Shown one piece after another: positions 11,400 through 21,667 of a stretch of 64,000 nt of DNA. Each line of letters begins with the position of its first letter. Position 1 is the stretch's first letter. This DNA comes from Tillandsia leiboldiana (Eukaryota > Streptophyta > Magnoliopsida > Poales > Bromeliaceae): NCBI GenBank assembly GCA_029204045.2, contig CM055064.1, positions 3,743,766-3,807,765 of the forward strand, written 5' to 3'. Under the pieces are notes generated by a model. That model saw only the letters and a program-made list of their open reading frames with translations, made no database searches and was not told where the DNA came from. Both the position numbers and the translations under genes were made by a program.

Positions 11400-12000
11400 T
11401 CTTTTGTTTTCTCGCCGTGCATTAATCGACCCACTCAATATCTTTAATGACTCTACACTAACCCTCCCACTCAAGCTGTTTTCTGTGCTGCTCCCTCTCT
11501 AAAAACTGCATCTTTTTCTCTCTTTCGAAATTTAACATTTGAAGGGAAAGAACAAATGGATTCAGGGAACTCAGCAGCACTGATAACAAGTGATCATTCG
11601 AGTGGTTTTTACTCTCTTTTTTTTTCATCATTGACCTGTTAAATGATCAGCATTCACAGCATATACGAAATTAAATGCCCTAAGTGCATTCACTTTTCAC
11701 ATTTAACTCCATCACTGATCTAAAACCACAAACTGTCCAATAACAACTGCAATAAATCCCGAAATTTCTCCCATTATTTCCAACTAAACATTGCCAAAAC
11801 CAATAAACGCACGAACTTGTTGATCAAACACACCTAATTATGATGCAGATGCTGATGAAGTTGAAAAATATCCACAAGAACCCTAAAAGGCGATCAAAGC
11901 GCTCTATTCCAACCTATAAAGGGGACCCCAAAAAAAAAAAAACAAAAAAATCCATTTGTCACATGAAAATAAGAAGGTGTAAATAGAGGAAGAGATCAAA
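11400..12000. other. Intergenic region, nothing recognised
   Basis: No ORF, RNA gene or transposon end is apparent. There is a short A-rich tract at 11931-11948. Confidence 0.6.
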
Positions 12001-12360
12001 GAGCACACTCACACATCGTCATCGGAGTTACTTTCTCTCGTGATCTTTGATCTTAGGGTTTAGGACCTCGTCCTTGCACCTACAAGGAGGGTTTCGAAGC
12101 TCCATTTTTAGGGTTTTGGAGCTTATGATCTTCTTGCAAACCACGAATTTGGAGATTTTTTTTTTTTTTGGGGGGGGAGGCTTTCGCCATTGCCGTGGTA
12201 TCGAGAAACCCTCTTCCTTCTCCTTCTTCGGAGTTGGAGAGTGAACAATTTGTGAACCGGACCGGTTCAACAACCGGTTCGTTTTGGTTCAGAGATGAAG
12301 AGTATATGAAAATATGCGGAGAACCCCCTCAACTATTGGTCCTTTTGAGATCGGTTTCCT
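12000..12360 (+). other. Possible orphan gene leader (5' UTR-like sequence)
   Basis: GC-richer than its surroundings, with two AGGGTTT telo-box-type motifs (near 12054 and 12110) of the kind common in plant 5' UTRs. A weak TATA-like TGTAAATAGAGG lies near 11977. No convincing coding exon follows; short frames on both strands show no recognisable domain and are broken by homopolymers. The Harbinger element starts 200 bases downstream, so a gene may have been displaced or truncated, but this is speculative. Confidence 0.3.
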
Positions 12361-13693
12361 AATTATTATTATTTTTAATACTATTTTAATTACGTGTCAT
12401 ATTAAATTTAAATTTTATCGAACTTATCCATTTCATTACCGCATGGTTAACAAAATTCCTACTTAATTTAAGCAAATATGTAATTAATTTAGGAAAGAGC
12501 AATGCTACCTATTTCAGAACCCGTCCAACTATTGGTAATTTTGATATAGACCCGTAGCGTTTGGATGTGGCTTATACCTGGTTTAGTTATACCAGGTATA
12601 GGTTTAAAGTAAGGGATAAATCTGGTTTAAACCTAAAATGTGTTTGGATGTGAATGAGGCTTAAACCTGGTTTAAACCTGGTATAAGAAAATAGGTGTTT
12701 GGATGTGTAATGATGAATAAGAGGTATAAAGTTGACTTTTGTTATTTATTAATGACGATGTGACATTTACTTTTATGTATATTATTAATGTGATAATAGG
12801 ATAATGTATTAGAATAATTTAATTAAAACAAATCTTTTATATTATATTTAATTAATTATATACTATATAAAATTATAATTTTTTTTAATTTGGTCTTAAA
12901 AATTATCTTTAACGATTAAAAATTATAATATTTAACGATTAAAAATTTAATATAATTTGAAATAATAACGATTATTAATATTTTCTAACGATTATTTAAC
13001 GATTCTTTACCAATTTAATATTTAACGATTATTAATTTTTTTAAAAATAATAAAATTAATATTTGACGTCTGATTTATTCAACAAGTTGAAATATTATAA
13101 ATTGACTATATTGAAATAATAAGTACAAAATTATTTTATTTCTTAATTAAATAGAATACATATAGAATAAATTATATATGATATTTAATTATTTATATAC
13201 TATATAAAAATTTATTTAATTTTAATTTGTCTTAAATATAATTTATAACGTTTAAAAATTATTATATTTCATGATTAAAAATTGTTTTAAATTTTATTTA
13301 TATTAAAAATTATATTATTAATAAATCTATTTTAATATTATTTACAACAATCTGTTGCTCAATACAGATTGAAGTTAATAATTAGACAAAATCAATCAGT
13401 CTAACAAAGATTTAATAATTACCATTAACGAACAAACAATTTTAAAAAATTAGCATCAAACAATATCGATTTTTTAATTAAAATTGACGAACAAAGAGGG
13501 AAATTAGCATGATACAATAACGAACTCACAATAATATTTCAAATTACATCATACCCGAAAAATATGAGTTCTCAATTAACAGTCCACTTAACATTACATA
13601 TAAACAAATAAAACTTTTTTACAAGCTGACTAACATAATATTACACCAGTAAATCTAATATTTACAAACTTTTACTCAGTTACAATGATTAAT

Positions 13694-15091
13694 CTAACTT
13701 CTATTATTCCACAACTCATCGGTAATACGTGTGCGAAGGTCGTTTCCCCGTTGAGAGTCTGATGTACTATAGTTTGTAGTGGTCGCTTCCACGTCAACCT
13801 CTGGAGGCTCTGGCTCTACTGGTTCGTTAAAATATCTATCATCTCCTTGTTGCCGTCGAATAAAATTGTGGATCACACAACAAGCCATAGCTATTTTACA
13901 CTGCACTCTATAAGGAAACGGTGTAGCAACAGTTAAAATTTTGAATCTCTTCTTTAAAATTCCAAATGTCTTCTCTACCACATTCCTTAGTTGGGCATGC
14001 CGATGATTATACAAGTCCTTCGCCGAATTATGTATACGACTACGTGAGTTACTGTCAAATTGACTCAGATGGTAACGCTCGGCTCTATACGGCGCCAGAA
14101 ATCGATCGGTATTCGCGTAACCGGAATCGACCAGATAATATTTTCCTGTATATAAATCAGAAGGGTATATAACTTGTAATAAATTAATTAAACCAATAAT
14201 AATGAAGATAGCAATAAAAAACTTACTCTATAAATTTTACCTTCTGGAACTGTAAAACCTCCACTTTCACATGCCCATCTGAGTACCCGCATATCAGCTG
14301 CAGAGCCTTCCCAACCGGTGCATACATAAAAAAACATATGATCAAAGGATACAGCTGTCATCATATTTTGCGATGTATATCCTTTGCAACAACGAAATCG
14401 TGGTTGTTTCTCCCTATCTACCATAACCGGAATATGCGTACCATCTATCGCCCCAATTGCATTCTACATATGTTAATGTCACAACATAGTACATTACCAA
14501 TGCAGCAAATAAAATTTACATATTACTTGTTGAAAAATTATCGTTTCTTACCTTGAACGGATGAAAATTCGGATTTCCACTAATTCTTGGATGCACTCCA
14601 CAATTACTTGGCGGCATACATAAATATTCATCTTTTATTTGAATAATGGCCCGGAGTACATTGTTAAAATGACGACTTATCGTTTCCCCCGAATGTTGAA
14701 AGGTTTCGGCAAGCACCCTATTTGCAACACCGTGTCCTATACAATATAGAAAAATTCCCAACTGTTCGTCAACAGTCAGATTGCGTGTACCTTTTAAAAG
14801 GCCCTTCCCAACAAGGTCTTCGCGGAGAGCAATGAATGTAGTTGTCGTCATTCTAAATTGAGTGTACCCCCGATCTGGATGGCCGTTCAAAATATCACAA
14901 ATAAACTGATGTCCCGTAAACGGACGGGTACGACATGGTTGTCTGCTAATTGTACTTGTTTCATCTAGACATCCTCCGTCAATAAGCATAATTAAGAGTT
15001 GCTCCCAATATTCATCATCATCATCCAATATATCGAACAAATTGGCATGGAATTGCGAGGAAAAGACTTGTCGATAAATAGAATCATCCAT
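13694..15091 (-). CDS. PIF/Harbinger transposase (DDE_Tnp_4 nuclease), three exons
   Basis: Predicted exons in transcript order are 15091-14552, 14463-14241 and 14145-13694. The GT-AG sites keep phase and give 404 residues with no stop. The catalytic triad is visible: D in GAIDGTHIP, D in YLVDSGY and E in NVVEKTFGILKKRF. The conserved GWEGSAADMRVL block lies between the first two. The N-terminal third holds the helix-turn-helix-like region typical of these proteins (MTTTTFIALREDL...LTVDEQLGIFLYCIGHG). It cuts and rejoins the element at its terminal repeats, with the Myb-like partner next door helping nuclear entry and end binding in related systems. Whether it is expressed is unknown. Confidence 0.9.
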
Positions 15092-15239
15092 TACAACTGT
15101 ACGTTAATTTATGGCAGTGAGCAAATATTGATAGTACGCATAAATGATATAATTGTTATTTAAATTCAGCTCAAACATTCATCTCGGCGTTTTAAGCAAG
15201 CAAATACAGAATAAAATAGTACATAAAATAATTTAAAAG

Positions 15240-15376
15240 TTGAGATCATCGATGTATCCTTCGACAATGAGCATGAGTAGTAGTTCCTCCCAAAAATCTT
15301 CATCATCATCTAATATACTCAACAACATTGCAAGAAAGCGGGAGCAACATAAAGATTCATAAATTGATTCATCCAT
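15240..15376 (-). pseudogene. Duplicated, diverged start of the transposase exon 1
   Basis: The minus strand from 15376 reads MDESIYESL...ILDDDEDFWEELLLMLI. This parallels the genuine start at 15091, MDDSIYRQV...ILDDDDEYWEQLLIMLI. It then runs out into non-coding sequence about 45 codons in. It is a partial tandem duplication of the transposase start, lying between the transposase and the Myb-like gene. An alternative upstream exon is possible but would duplicate the same segment. Confidence 0.7.
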
Positions 15377-15632
15377 TATATTTGCAACGATATTGTACCA
15401 ATTTAGGGAACTATCATACTAAGTAGACATCACTTAACATGTATAGATGGATTCAAAGCAAGATTTAAGAGGAAAATACGGTGCGGAATAATAAATTACA
15501 AATTGACTAGTAACAGTACGGGATAATAAATTACATACAACTATACAAAAAAGTACATAAAGTTTAGATACTAATTATTACAAAGCTAGTTTTTAAAGTC
15601 CTGAAATTACAAACTAATTATTTAAATATGCA

Positions 15633-16830
15633 CTAAGGACCAGGGAAATTTTGACGATACATCTGAACCTGGTTTGCTATCTGCCGCTGTGCCCACTTGT
15701 AAGCAAGATTGTCATTCATTGACATGAAAATTTGACGATTTTGCGGATCCTTCAAAGCCTCGGCGGCAGCCAAGACATGGTCATCAATGAGCCCCTGCAT
15801 ATTATATAGGCGCTGCAAACAATCCCCGATGACCGGAATGGATTGTCGACCTTCTGCTTCCTTATTATACATCTGCCTCACCAGATCTAATTTTTCTTTG
15901 CCCAGCTCAAGCATGCCGGCGACGCATTCAGATATGCCCTCAGCTTTTTTACGCCGACCACCAGTTGACGGACGGTTGGTCCGTTGGCTAGGCTCGGGTA
16001 CTGGGGAACGAGCCCTTTTGCCTGCCGAGCTGTACCCCGACCCACTAGTTGTCTTGTTTCGAAGGTGAGGGCTGGGTGACCTTTCTGGTGGTGGACTAGG
16101 CATGAATTCATTCATATATGGCCCAGAGGACCCTGCTTCAAATTGAAAAGGTCTGTTTGTATCATCCTCACCAGGGGATGATGAGGAGGAGCTAACTATT
16201 GTTCTTGTGGGAGGCTGGAGTGAAGAAAAACCATATGCACCCGTTGCGGTGGTCTTCTCAGTTAGAAACTCCAGATCCTTATACAAAGGGAATGGCCTAT
16301 CCCTACATTTGGCATAAGCTGGATTGTCCTGAACGTACGTTAATTATATTGGTAAGGCTAATAAATATGGAAAAAATTTTAATGACAGGTAAATTAACAA
16401 TCGTTACCAAGATGACGCCATCCCAGTCACAACTATCGCCAGCCGTGGGAATGTGGCGGATAAAATCCCATCCCCAACCACTCTTGTTGGCCAAGGAATG
16501 GTACAACGCAAAAGTGCGCTTCAACACCTTCAACCTATTCTTGACCTGCTCCTTTTTTAGGTGTAAACCATTTCGACTATTTAATTCCGCAACAATCCTA
16601 ACCCACGCGAGGTTAGTGAATGATCCATTAACGTTGTTGCCGAGAGTATGTTCCTCCGTCAACAACGATAACAGACTTGCATCCATGGCCTCAGTCCAGT
16701 TTGATGTTCGGGGCGTTTGTTGGGCGCGAGAACGACTACCACCAACATTTTGAATGGTATTGTCTTGGATGTTGGCCGTGTTTGAGCGGCTAGATTGACC
16801 GGCGTTGAACACTCTCTTAAAAGGCCGCAT
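15633..16830 (-). CDS. Myb/SANT-like DNA-binding protein of the Harbinger element, two exons
   Basis: Exons are 16830-16408 and 16328-15633 (GT-AG, phase kept), giving 372 residues including the end. Residues about 43-140 form a trihelix/Myb-SANT-like domain: NWTEAMDASLLSLL..., then KKEQVKNRLKVLKRTFALYH, then GWGWD and DWDGVI. Exon 2 starts with the family-typical DNPAYAKCRDRPFPLYKDLE. A Ser/Pro-rich linker with basic KRAR and GGRRKK patches, probable nuclear localisation signals, leads to a helical C-terminal region. Such proteins partner the transposase in PIF/Harbinger elements. No frame damage is visible. Confidence 0.85.
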
Positions 16831-17127
16831 CTGTACATAATGTATGTTCTACTTTATATAATTTGGCATAACACAATATATTTATAATTTTTTTGGCATT
16901 ACCCTCAAATCAATAATATAATTGGCATTCAATTAGGAAGACATGTCATGCTTACCATATTACTAATTGCATAACAGGGGATGGGATGTCATAATTTGCA
17001 TGGTAAATAGGGAAATACATAATATAGTAATATTGTAAAAAATGGCGGTTGAGGCATACAAGTAAAGATAAATGTTGGCTAATAAATGTTTTTCATTTAC
17101 ACAAAATTGGAATAGGGGGTTTATTAT

Positions 17128-17435
17128 GTACAAGGGCTCATGTGGTTTCCAATATGTATGGGGTTGCAGTGGATTATAAATCCATGCCATCCATCAAACG
17201 CATATGGCAACCGTCATCATCGCCTTATTAAGTACACGGGCTCAATTGGTTTCCAACAAGCATGGGGTTGCAGTGGATTATACATCCATGCCATCCAGCA
17301 AATGCCTATGGTAACCGTCATCATCGCCTTATTATGTAGACGGGCTCAATTGGTTTCCAACAAGCATGGGGTTGCAGTGGATTATACATCCATGCCATCC
17401 AACAAATGCCTATGGTAACCGTCATCATCGCCAAC
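17128..17435. repeat. Three tandem copies of a 104-bp repeat
   Basis: Units start near 17128, 17231 and 17335. Each contains 'GGGCTCAATTGGTTTCCAAC', 'GGGGTTGCAGTGGATTATA' and 'CCGTCATCATCGCC'. Units 2 and 3 are nearly identical; unit 1 is more diverged. They lie in the 5' leader side of the Harbinger Myb gene. Confidence 0.9.
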
Positions 17436-17579
17436 ATATATATTTTCATCACATAACTTAACCGATGAAACATACATATTCCGCAGCCATCAAAACATAT
17501 TTTTGTAATCAGATAGCATAGTCATTTATCATGAAAGCCTATGGCAGCATTATATCAACTAATATCTGAACTGGAAGAA

Positions 17580-17790
17580 AACGAAAGGGTTGCACCTTCG
17601 ATGGCAGAAAGAGGAGAGAGCAGCCTGATTACAGGGAGCAGAGACCAAGCTCGGTACAGGGAGCAGAGCTCAACCGAGGGCAACCTCGGAACAGGGAGCA
17701 GAGAGGTAGCTCGGTAGAGGGGACAGAGAGCAACCGTAGGGGGAACCGCGGTACAGGGAGGGAGCAGAGATGATGCTCGGGGCAAGCACA
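17580..17790. repeat. Degenerate minisatellite built on GGTACAGGGAGCAGAG
   Basis: Four or five imperfect units of roughly 45-55 bp carry 'AGCTCGGTACAGGGAGCAGA'-like cores. It forms the edge of the larger purine-rich block. Confidence 0.7.
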
Positions 17791-17919
17791 GTACAGTGAT
17801 CACAGATCAACAGCAGCCAAGGCAAAAACAATACAGAGATGGGGCAACCACCAGAAAAATAACCAGATCTTGGGCTCCGGCGACGACGAGGGGGAGCTCA
17901 CAGTCACAACTGCGGGTAT

Positions 17920-18862
17920 GAACACAGAGATCGGGAGCGGGGACCTCACACAGATCGGGACCACACAGAGATCGGGAGCGGGGAGCACACACAGATCGGG
18001 AGCGGGACCTCACAGAGATCGGCACCACACAACAGAGATCGGGAGCGGGGAGCACACACACAGATCGGGAGCGGGGAGCGGGGAGCAAACACAGATCGGG
18101 AGCTCCGAGCACACACAGATATCGGGAGCGCACACAGAGATCGGGAGCTTACAGAGAGATCGGGAGCGCACACAGAGGGGAGCACCAAGATCTCAGGAAG
18201 CAGACGCACAGAGATCGGGAGCACAACGAGATCGGGACCGGGGACCACCAAGATCGGCTCAAAGCACACAGAGATCGGGAGCACCGAGCGGGGAGCACAC
18301 AAAGATCTCGAGCGGCGACCGGGGAGCACACAAAGATCGGCTCAAAGCACACAGAGATCGGGAGGTCCGAGCGGGGAGCCCACGAAGATCGGGAGCGGCG
18401 ACCGGGGAGCACACACAGTTCTGGAGCGGCGACCGGGGAGCACACAGAGAGAGGCTCAAAGCACACACACACACAGATCGGGAGCTCCGAGCGGGGAGCC
18501 CACGGAGATCGGGAGCGGCGACCGGGGAGCACAGAGAGATCGGCTCAAAGCACGGACGAGAGAGGGAGGAGAGCCAGTGGTTTAAAGCACACACACACAC
18601 AGATCGGGAGCGAGGAGCGGGGAGCCCACGAAGATCGGGAGCGGCGACCGGGGAGCACACACAGATCTGGAGCGGCGACCGGGGAGCACACAGAGAGAGG
18701 CTCAAAGCACACACACACACAGATCGGGAGCAAAGAAGCGGGGAGCCCACGGAGATCGGGAGCGGCGACCGGGGAGCACAGAGAGACCGGCTCAAAGCAC
18801 GGACGAGAGAGGGAGGAGAGCCTGTGGATTAAAGCACACACACACACAGATCGGCAGCGAGG
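17920..18862. repeat. GC- and purine-rich minisatellite with 249-bp higher-order repeat
   Basis: A 0.94-kb array built from ACACAGATCGGGAGCGGGGA-type short units. In its distal half two successive blocks of about 249 bp are nearly identical; for example, 'AAAGCACGGACGAGAGAGGG' recurs at about 18547 and 18796. Open frames on both strands, including one of 320 codons on the plus strand, are low-complexity by-products of the repeat and lack any domain. It sits between the right terminus and the Myb gene, in the promoter/leader position. Confidence 0.9.
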
Positions 18863-18979
18863 AGAAGGGGACGAAGGAGATGAAGGAGGTGAGTGCTGAG
18901 GAGGGTGCCTCGGGGGGAGAGAAAGGGGACTCATCACGGGTTTAGGGGGAGGAGAGAGAGAGTGGGATAAACTGGGGGT

Positions 18980-19080
18980 GGGATATCCCCTGGGTTTGGG
19001 GGATATCCCCGTTTGGCGGGGATATCCCCAAACGGGGATATCCCCAAACCGTTTGGGTATAAAGGGGGGATATCCCCCCT
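18980..19080. repeat. Subterminal GGGGATATCCCC palindromes of the Harbinger element
   Basis: Repeated palindromic GGGATATCCCC and CCGTTTGG motifs lie just inside the right terminus. The same arrangement occurs at 48185-48345 in the deletion derivative, so it is a conserved subterminal feature and possibly a transposase or partner binding zone. Confidence 0.75.
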
Positions 19081-19103
19081 TTATACCGCTCCCAAACAGA
19101 GCT

Positions 19104-19380
19104 TTTTTATTGACACCCCTTGAACTTTTATTCATTTTAATTTGAGTCATATTCATCATATGGGTAATGGATTCCATTACAATTAACATTTTCTTTCAGA
19201 ACACGCAGTTTTTGTTGGTTAAAAAAGATACGCAAAATGGTTGAAATTTTCTAAATTATTGCAAATTTTAACAAATTTTTAATTTGTTGGCGAAAATAAT
19301 TCAAACAAAAGGCGAAGAAAATCAAGGAGATGCCGATACATAAAAAATAAAGTCCAAATAAATTTTTATGTTAATAAATA
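19104..19380. other. AT-rich spacer
   Basis: Flank of the Harbinger element. No gene or clear repeat end is seen. Confidence 0.5.
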
Positions 19381-19384
19381 AATA

Positions 19385-19830
19385 TATTTTCGAAAGTACG
19401 GATATTATCGTGCTTGTAATTTATTTCTAATAATGGGACATTCGAATCAGCGATCGACTTTATTAGACATAATTACAGTATTGAAACTATTTAGATATCA
19501 AATTCCATAATTTTTTGACTTTATTTACCTAATGAACGAATAGTCTCAAAATGAACGGCGAAAAAATAATAAAAAATTTATAAAATATAGTGATAAAAGA
19601 TAAATTTAAAATCAAAAACATTGATCTTATTCTTGATGATAAGTAAAATTGTTTATTAAAGTTTTATCTAATTTGAATTATTTAATATCGTTGAACTTAT
19701 AAATGTACTGTATTGACAATTAAAATAGTTATTTTTGAAATTCTCTGAATGACTTGACATTAGTAAATCATAATTAACAAAGTTGATCGTAAAATTGGAT
19801 ATTCCATCATCGAAAATATTGGACGCATAA
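19385..19830. mobile_element. Palindromic MITE, family B, degenerate
   Basis: Has the family B left arm ('GGGACATTCGAATCAGCGATCG') and right arm ('GATCGTAAAATTGGATATTC'). Without a (TA)n array at either side it is an older copy. Confidence 0.55.
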
Positions 19831-19873
19831 AAGAAGAAAAGAGTGAAAATGACATTGACATTAGAATAAGGAA

Positions 19874-20103
19874 CTAGGCTACTGTACTATCAATAGCATC
19901 AAGTTCTACTGACTAGTAAATTTTTCACTATTTGATGAAGGAATGTACGGTTAGAATGATAGTGAGGTGATTGAAAAAATAATATGATTTAAAGGATAAA
20001 AATAATTAAATGAGTTGATCTAACGATAGAAAATTTGATAGCACCGAATACTTGGTGCTCTACACCAAGTGCTTGGTGCTATCGATAGCACAGTGGACGG
20101 AGT
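19874..20103. mobile_element. MITE family A
   Basis: A 230-bp copy with ends GGCTACTGTACTATCAATAG ... CTATCGATAGCACAGTGGAC and an extra internal copy of the 'ACCAAGTGCTTGGTGCTATC' hairpin at its right end. No TA array is attached. Confidence 0.65.
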
Positions 20104-21400
20104 CTTAGAATGAAAGAACACAACATTACTTTAGCTGGATACACTAGGAAACTTTGAATAGTTCCTGACCAATTAAGTCCCCCTCAAACAAACAGCAGGA
20201 AATTTCACATCCACAACCTCTTTAAACAAACACTGCAGGTTGCTTTCATGTCACCAGTTCTCACCTTGTTCCAATAAGCTAAATCTTCAACTGGTTTTCG
20301 CGAAAAATTGTCACCATCTTCTCTCCTTCACACTCTGACGAACACCGATTGACTGACGCGGCTTAAATTGTTTCCACAAACTAGTCTTCCACAGGCCGTC
20401 GCAAAATAGTCGCCATCTTCGCTTCTTCTGACGCAGCTTAACTTGTTCTGAAGGTCAATCTTCGGGTGGTTGTCGCGAAATACGCCACGTTTAATTTTTA
20501 CGAATAATAGAAATACCACAATATAATAAGGAGACCACCAAACATGTCAATCACAAAATACAGTAGCAGCAGTTTTGAAGTATAAGATCAATGAGTCATG
20601 AATCTTTGCAGATAAATAAAGGACACTACTAGTTCTTGAACCAAGTTCACTGTACTGCTAAACTGTTTTTTTTCTAATTTAGTCATTAGATTTTAAGTCT
20701 ATTTCGATTGGATCACTTTATCAAACTCTGCTCTATTTTTCAAATAAAGATACCATGACAAATGATTCAACGACCACATCATTTTATTTTTTTTTAGATA
20801 CTGCGACAACATGACTGCATGGATGTTATTCAGCAACCACTCTGATCTCCAAATTCAATTGCAGCATGGATCAGGAACTCAAGATGACACAGCAAAAGTA
20901 AGATTCTGAGACTCAAAAGTCACAATGAATTCAAAATATTTAGATGGGATTATCTCATACTGACGAAGGCTCGAAGCCACCGACCTGATATTTTGCGAAA
21001 TATTTTGGTCACAAAATATGCTCATAGTTGGTGGATACTGACTGATATGTTGAGCTAATTCCAAACATAATAACATAAAATGAAACTGAAAAAAATGCAA
21101 CAAGAACCAGTATCACTCTTCAGTTCCATAATCATTCACAAGAAGGTTCCAACAAAGCTAACCTGTATTCACAGAACCAAACATATACAAGTTGTTCGCA
21201 ATCGAGAAAACGTATCAATCCTAGAACAAAGACCTAAACCTTCCATTTGCTATACAAGTTACAAGCTTAACACAGACAAAAGTTTCTTTCACCCCCTTAT
21301 TTATGTCACACGAGGGGACTTAGACTTGGACCAGGACATGATTACCACATTTTAAGACAACAGATATACCTTAGAAACAAAAAAAAAAGATCAACAGTAG
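20104..21400. other. Intergenic region and probable 3' UTR of the Cys/His-repeat gene
   Basis: 20270-20500 holds an imperfect duplication of 'GTCACCATCTTC...GACGCGGCTTAA'. No coding gene was recognised. The part next to 21400 should be the 3' UTR of the minus-strand gene at 21668, but no perfect AATAAA was found. Confidence 0.45.
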
Positions 21401-21667
21401 TAGCCCAGACTTAGATCCAGTTTGGGAATGTGTTTTATAGCCACTTTAATGTTTAGAGTCTCCGAAAATTCTGCAAGATGTTTTGAGCTTCACTCCTCTG
21501 ATTCCAATATATGGTAGCATTGGAGCAAAGTTTCAGAACGCTTTCCAATTTTTGGGGGCAACAAAGCATCAGAGCGGTTTCATTTAGCGAAAGCTTTTCC
21601 AAACTAGGCATTATAGAGAAGCAAATCAGACAGTAGGATGGAGAGATCAGGATAGTAGTTTTAAGTT

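Larger units (their letters stand above)
12556..19103 (-). mobile_element. PIF/Harbinger DNA transposon, about 6.55 kb, apparently intact coding
   Basis: The ends are short imperfect inverted repeats: AGCGTTTGGATGTGG at the left and the reverse complement AGCTCTGTTTGGGAGCGG at the right. Subterminal sequence is shared with the 0.9-kb derivative at 47446-48364. On the minus strand it carries a Myb/SANT-like gene (15633-16830) and a DDE transposase (13694-15091), both with clean spliced reading frames; these are the two proteins PIF/Harbinger elements need. The first 2.2 kb upstream of the genes is minisatellite. Exact borders and the 3-bp target duplication could not be fixed by eye. Confidence 0.85.

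Noticed and set aside
17870..18832. Open frame of 320 codons on the plus strand, with further frames on the minus strand
   Set aside because: It lies entirely in a minisatellite, translates as monotonous repeats in several frames on both strands and has no domain. The real genes of the element are on the minus strand elsewhere.
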